A stretch of 64,000 bases of DNA from Azophilus sp965220835 (GTDB taxonomy: Bacteria > Pseudomonadota > Gammaproteobacteria > Pseudomonadales > Azotimanducaceae): contig OZ244842.1 in NCBI GenBank assembly GCA_965220835.1, positions 992,001 through 1,056,000 of the forward strand, read 5' to 3'. This document shows positions 60,765-64,000 of the stretch, piece after piece. Every line of letters starts with the position of its first letter. The first letter of the stretch is position 1. The notes below the pieces were generated by a model. It was not told the DNA's origin. It ran no database searches and was given only the letters and a program-made list of their open reading frames with translations. The position numbers and the translations under genes were made by a program.

Positions 60765-62660
60765 TCATCCATTTAACGCAGGTAGCGGGGTTGCGGTTGC
60801 TTGCGCCTGTTGGTCCTCCTTCAGCATCTTGCGGGTGATGCTGAGCAGTTCCTGGCCGCTGATCTCCCCGCTCGGGTCGCTGGCGTAAAGGGCGCGGTTG
60901 AGGCGCTGGAGCAGTTCGTGAGCCTCGGCCGTTCGGCGAATGCGGGCCAAGGTGTTGGCGGCCGAGAGTTGCCAGTGGGCGCTCAAGACCTGGAGCCAAG
61001 TCTGGCGCATGGCCTGCGTTCGGCCGGATTTGCAGGCTTGGCTGAACGCCTTCCACACGGCTGCGGGCGCATCCGGCGGTGTTCGGGCAGGAGCGGGCTT
61101 TTCTCGGCCGCGCATGAGCAGCCACGTGGCCGCCCAAGCGATGAAACCTGCAGCGGTGAGCGCCAACAGCCAAACGGGATAGGTGGCCTTGCCCACCGAC
61201 TGTGCGCCCGCTTCCGGGATTGCAGCGGGCTGGCCGTTCGCCCCGTTGGCCGGTTCGCTGCGCTGTGGCGCCTGCATGGACGAAGGGTCCGCGGACCTTG
61301 CGTCCACGGACGATGGGGCCGCCGGTGCCTCGCCGGTGATGCGCAAGGCTCGCCCCGGCAGGACGGCCTCCTGCACGCGCTCGTTGACGCTGTCCCACCA
61401 AGTGAGCCGCAGGGTTGGGAGCCTCGTCTCACCAGGATGCACGGGGATGATGGCGTGGGTCTCCTGGCGGCTGCCTTGGGCGTCAAGGCCGGAATTGCCG
61501 TCGTCGAGGCGCACGGGTTCCGGGTATTGCTTGAAGAAGCGCTCCGACAAGCCCAGGTTCAGGGGCGGCACGGAAGAGCCGGTGTTGCCCACTACGTTAA
61601 CCGTGACGGTCCGTTGCACGGGCTCGCCCACCTCGAAGCTCGGGTTGGGGGGCTGCCACGTCTCGGTAATGGACACAGCTTCGGCGGGCAGCCAAGGCTG
61701 GTCGGCGGGATAGTCAGCGGGAATGGGCAGCACGTCAATGAGGATTTCCGGGGTGCTTACGCGGATGCCCGAACGCCGGCCGCCCGTCGGCCCCGGCAGG
61801 CGCACGGAGCTCATCACCGAGATTTCCGGGATGCGCAGGCGGCCCTTCTGCTCCGGGAACACCGCGTAGCGCTGTTCGAGCACGCCGTAGTTCCGGCCCT
61901 GCCGGATGGCGGTGGCGGAGCGGTTCTCGCCCAAGGGGATGACCAGCGCGCCTGGGATCTCGGGCGCCGCGGGCAGGTCGCTATAGACTTGGACCCCGCT
62001 GGCGTAGAACAGTCTGCGGGTCAGTACGGTCTGCGCCTGAACGCGCACCGGGTTCGGAGCGGCCGCGGCCTCAAAGAAGATCATGGCTGCAATGGCGTCG
62101 CGCACGCCGGCGGCCAAAGGGATGACTTGCAGGCCAAGGGGCGGGCTTTGCTGGCCGCCTAGGCTGAGCGGTGGGATTTTCAGAGTGCCGGTTCGCTTGG
62201 GGCGCAGGTTGATCTGGTACTCGACCCATTGGCTGGTTTGGCCGTTAACGCTGCGAAACTGGGTGGCGGTGTTGGTGCCGAGCACCTCAAAGGCGCTTTC
62301 CAATGGGCTGACATCAAGCGTCTCGGCTTGGTTGGCGCCCTCCACGCGCAGGGTCAGTTGGACGGTGCTCAGCTCATCAATGGTTTCGCGGTCCAACGTG
62401 GCCGTGATGGCGGCGTTGGCGTTGCTGGCCAATACGACGGGCAACAGCCAGAGCACTTTGAGCGCTTGGGACCAAGGTTGGCCGGCTCTCGCCAACGAAC
62501 CACGCCCAACGCGGGCGTCAAGACGCCCTGAGGGGCACAAAAAGGCGCTTGAAGGGCCCGTTGCGCGGCAGCCGAGGGCCGCTGCGCAGGCGCATAGTGC
62601 CTTGGCGCGGGCGAGACGCTTGGGGTTCCGGGGCTCGCGGGGGAGGCGGCCAGTCACCAT
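60765..62660 (-). CDS. batD: BatD-like membrane protein with an anomalous N-terminal leader
   Basis: The main part starts with a signal-like segment (LKVLWLLPVVLASNANA) followed by repeated beta domains (ATLDRETIDELSTVQLTLRVEG) typical of BatD. A late membrane segment (YPVWLLALTAAGFIAWAATWLLM) and a cytoplasmic helical tail follow. Bat proteins form an inner-membrane complex linked to MoxR ATPases. The ATG at 62660 overlaps the batBC stop but would put about 65 Arg/Pro/Gly-rich residues before the signal peptide, encoded by palindromic DNA. A GTG at about 62449 lies at the signal segment but gives no basic N-region. The true start is unclear. Confidence 0.75.
   Translation of the reverse strand: MVTGRLPREPRNPKRLARAKALCACAAALGCRATGPSSAFLCPSGRLDARVGRGSLARAGQPWSQALKVLWLLPVVLASNANAAITATLDRETIDELSTVQLTLRVEGANQAETLDVSPLESAFEVLGTNTATQFRSVNGQTSQWVEYQINLRPKRTGTLKIPPLSLGGQQSPPLGLQVIPLAAGVRDAIAAMIFFEAAAAPNPVRVQAQTVLTRRLFYASGVQVYSDLPAAPEIPGALVIPLGENRSATAIRQGRNYGVLEQRYAVFPEQKGRLRIPEISVMSSVRLPGPTGGRRSGIRVSTPEILIDVLPIPADYPADQPWLPAEAVSITETWQPPNPSFEVGEPVQRTVTVNVVGNTGSSVPPLNLGLSERFFKQYPEPVRLDDGNSGLDAQGSRQETHAIIPVHPGETRLPTLRLTWWDSVNERVQEAVLPGRALRITGEAPAAPSSVDARSADPSSMQAPQRSEPANGANGQPAAIPEAGAQSVGKATYPVWLLALTAAGFIAWAATWLLMRGREKPAPARTPPDAPAAVWKAFSQACKSGRTQAMRQTWLQVLSAHWQLSAANTLARIRRTAEAHELLQRLNRALYASDPSGEISGQELLSITRKMLKEDQQAQATATPLPALNG
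62506..62528. repeat. Palindromic element inside the 5' end of batD
   Basis: GGGCGTC-AA-GACGCCC (62513-62528) is a perfect 7-bp hairpin. The 15 bases at 62506-62520 match the core of the 81-bp repeat units (for example 1722-1736) at 13 positions, suggesting a shared REP-like element. Confidence 0.6.
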
Positions 62661-64000
62661 ATCTTCTCTTGCTCGCGGTTGCGGTAGTCGCCTTGACGCA
62701 GCCGTTGGTTGGTCTCGTATTGAAACTTGCGCCTTAACAGGCCGCCGGGGTCGTCCGGCACTCGGCGCAGCCACTGCTCCAGGGCTTCCTGCTGCTCGTC
62801 GCGGGTGCCCTCGGCGTCCGCGGTTGCAGCGTTCGGGAGCGGTTCGCCTTCGTTGGCTTCCTCTTGCTGGCCCGTTCCTTGGCTGTTGTCGCCCTCGGCT
62901 GAGTCGGCCTCGCCCTGCTGCGGGCCGCTGGCGCCCTGGCCGTCTTGCTGGGGGGGCAGGTCATCGTCTTCATTGGGGCTTGGCTGATTGCCGGACTGCG
63001 CCGCCTCGCCCGCCTGTTGTTCAAGAAGCTGCTCCATGAGCGCCTTGTTGAAGGCGGCGTCCTCGTGATCGGGCGCATTCGACAGGGCCTGGTCGTAGGC
63101 GGAAATCGCGGCTTGGTAATCGCCAAGCTGGGCTAGGGCGTTGCCAAGGTTGAAAAAGTCGGTGGGGGTGTTGGCTGCGCTCCAACCTTGGGCGGCGCCT
63201 TGGTAGTCCTGGCTGCGGTAGCGGGCTGCGTTGCGCCAATCCTGGTCCTCAAACAACTCGGCGGCCGCCTCCGGGCTGCCGTCCTCCAGCGCTTGCCAGC
63301 CCTGCTGGTCACGGCGTTGCCACAGGTCGTCCCAGACGTCCGCGCTGGCTGGGAACGGCAGCAGGCACACCAGGAAACAGGCCAGCACCCCACGACGAAA
63401 GCCAAGCAGCAGCACCGGCAGCAGCAGCACGGCCCCCCAATAGCCGAAGTCCGCCCAAGCGTCGAACTCCCGATCCACTTCTTGGCTGCCATCCTCGCCA
63501 GGTAGGGGCGTCGCCAGCAGATGACGGATGTCCGCATCGCCCAGGCCGGCGTGGCGGTAGCGGCCATGGCATAGGTCGGCCACCGTGGCGAGCCGGTCGC
63601 CGTCCACGCGCGCTCGAACGATTTGGCCCTGGCTGTTCCGCAGAAGCTGCCCCGGCTGATTGGCAAACTCCAGCGGAATCGGAGCCCCAGCGGCAGTGCC
63701 CATTCCCAAGATGGACAACGGAAAGCGGCGGCTGCAGCGGTCGGTCACGTCGCTGACTCGGTCAATGCCGTCGGTCACCATGAGCAGGCGCCCCTGCGCC
63801 ATGCCGGCATTGGCGAAGAGTTCGAGGGCCAAGTCGATGGCGCTTGCCGGGTTGCTGCCGAACACCGGCATCATGGCTGGGCTCAGCGCCGTGAGCAGGT
63901 TCTCAATGGTCCGCACGTCGTCGGTCAGGGGCGCGACCACGTGACCGTCCCCGGCATAGGCCACCAGCGCGGTGAAGCCCTCGTCCCGCGCACGGAGCAC
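62654..64000 (-). CDS. BatB/BatC-like protein (VWA, membrane and TPR domains), N-terminus outside the window
   Basis: The 448 visible residues begin inside a VWA domain (LLMVTDGIDRVSDV contains the later MIDAS Asp). A membrane region (YWGAVLLLPVLLLGF, then VLACFLVCLLPFPASA) is followed by tetratricopeptide repeats (FFNLGNALAQLGDYQAAISAYDQALSNAPDHEDAAFNKALMEQ). The tail is low-complexity, rich in Gln, Glu, Asp and Gly, and ends in a basic segment. This is the fused BatB/BatC layout. Its stop overlaps the possible batD start by 7 bp, so the two form one unit. A MoxR ATPase gene is expected upstream, outside the window. Confidence 0.85.
   Translation of the reverse strand: MLRARDEGFTALVAYAGDGHVVAPLTDDVRTIENLLTALSPAMMPVFGSNPASAIDLALELFANAGMAQGRLLMVTDGIDRVSDVTDRCSRRFPLSILGMGTAAGAPIPLEFANQPGQLLRNSQGQIVRARVDGDRLATVADLCHGRYRHAGLGDADIRHLLATPLPGEDGSQEVDREFDAWADFGYWGAVLLLPVLLLGFRRGVLACFLVCLLPFPASADVWDDLWQRRDQQGWQALEDGSPEAAAELFEDQDWRNAARYRSQDYQGAAQGWSAANTPTDFFNLGNALAQLGDYQAAISAYDQALSNAPDHEDAAFNKALMEQLLEQQAGEAAQSGNQPSPNEDDDLPPQQDGQGASGPQQGEADSAEGDNSQGTGQQEEANEGEPLPNAATADAEGTRDEQQEALEQWLRRVPDDPGGLLRRKFQYETNQRLRQGDYRNREQEKIW

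Overview
The window is G+C-rich, densely coded bacterial DNA and most likely comes from a Gammaproteobacterium. That placement is an inference from the gene mix: long-form HisG, an 885-residue PepN, SelA/SelB/tRNA-Sec, BatB/C-D, and four large TonB-dependent receptors that imply an outer membrane. No rRNA or other firm marker gene is present, so nothing finer than class is offered. Both ends are cut inside genes: a PHA-synthase-like C-terminus at the left and the N-terminus of a BatB/BatC-like protein at the right.

Layout. 0-10 kb holds housekeeping and storage genes: a PhaC tail, an R-specific enoyl-CoA hydratase, tRNA-Arg(CCG) with an 81-bp tandem repeat array abutting its 3' end, an FAD oxidoreductase, a nitroreductase, a GPP34 protein, a MoxR-like ATPase with its VWA partner, and hisI-hisG. 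10-26 kb is a catabolic island. It contains three N-acyl-D-amino-acid-deacylase-type amidohydrolases, one intact Baeyer-Villiger monooxygenase (BVMO) and one internally deleted remnant, a tandem Lrp-type regulator, a SnoaL-like protein, an epoxide-hydrolase-like enzyme, a halogenase-like flavoprotein, an APH-fold kinase and a TonB receptor. 26-28 kb is an Xre/MbcA-RES toxin-antitoxin module with a perfect 17-bp palindrome in front. 28-46 kb has two more TonB receptors, a class-C-type serine hydrolase, a DUF5916 barrel protein, an SDR-MDR-BVMO run, a broken M16 peptidase, a haloalkane-dehalogenase-like enzyme, a truncated PIN gene, a VOC protein and an esterase. 46-51 kb is the selenocysteine locus (tRNA-Sec, selB, selA) beside a cysteine-desulfurase fragment. 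50-64 kb holds nadK, a MobA-like gene, xdhC, pepN, an unrecognised protein with duplicated helix-turn-helix-like domains, a hydrolase, a fourth TonB receptor and batD-batBC.

How the genes fit together (inference). TonB receptors would import hydrophobic or complexed substrates. BVMOs would turn ketones into esters or lactones, the alpha/beta hydrolases would open these, and the amidohydrolases, SDR and MDR enzymes would process amides, alcohols and enones. The hydratase and PHA synthase fragment suggest that acyl-CoA products can be stored as polyhydroxyalkanoate. The substrate cannot be read from the sequence.

The least ordinary signals are: the hairpin-bearing repeat array beside tRNA-Arg and a related palindrome inside the 5' end of batD; a seven-residue repeat inserted into the GTPase domain of SelB; a tRNA-Sec whose acceptor/T stack appears one pair short; a MobA-like gene whose conserved N-terminus has no ATG, GTG or TTG start; two genes that have lost their middles; and the duplicated-domain protein at 56.1-57.0 kb.
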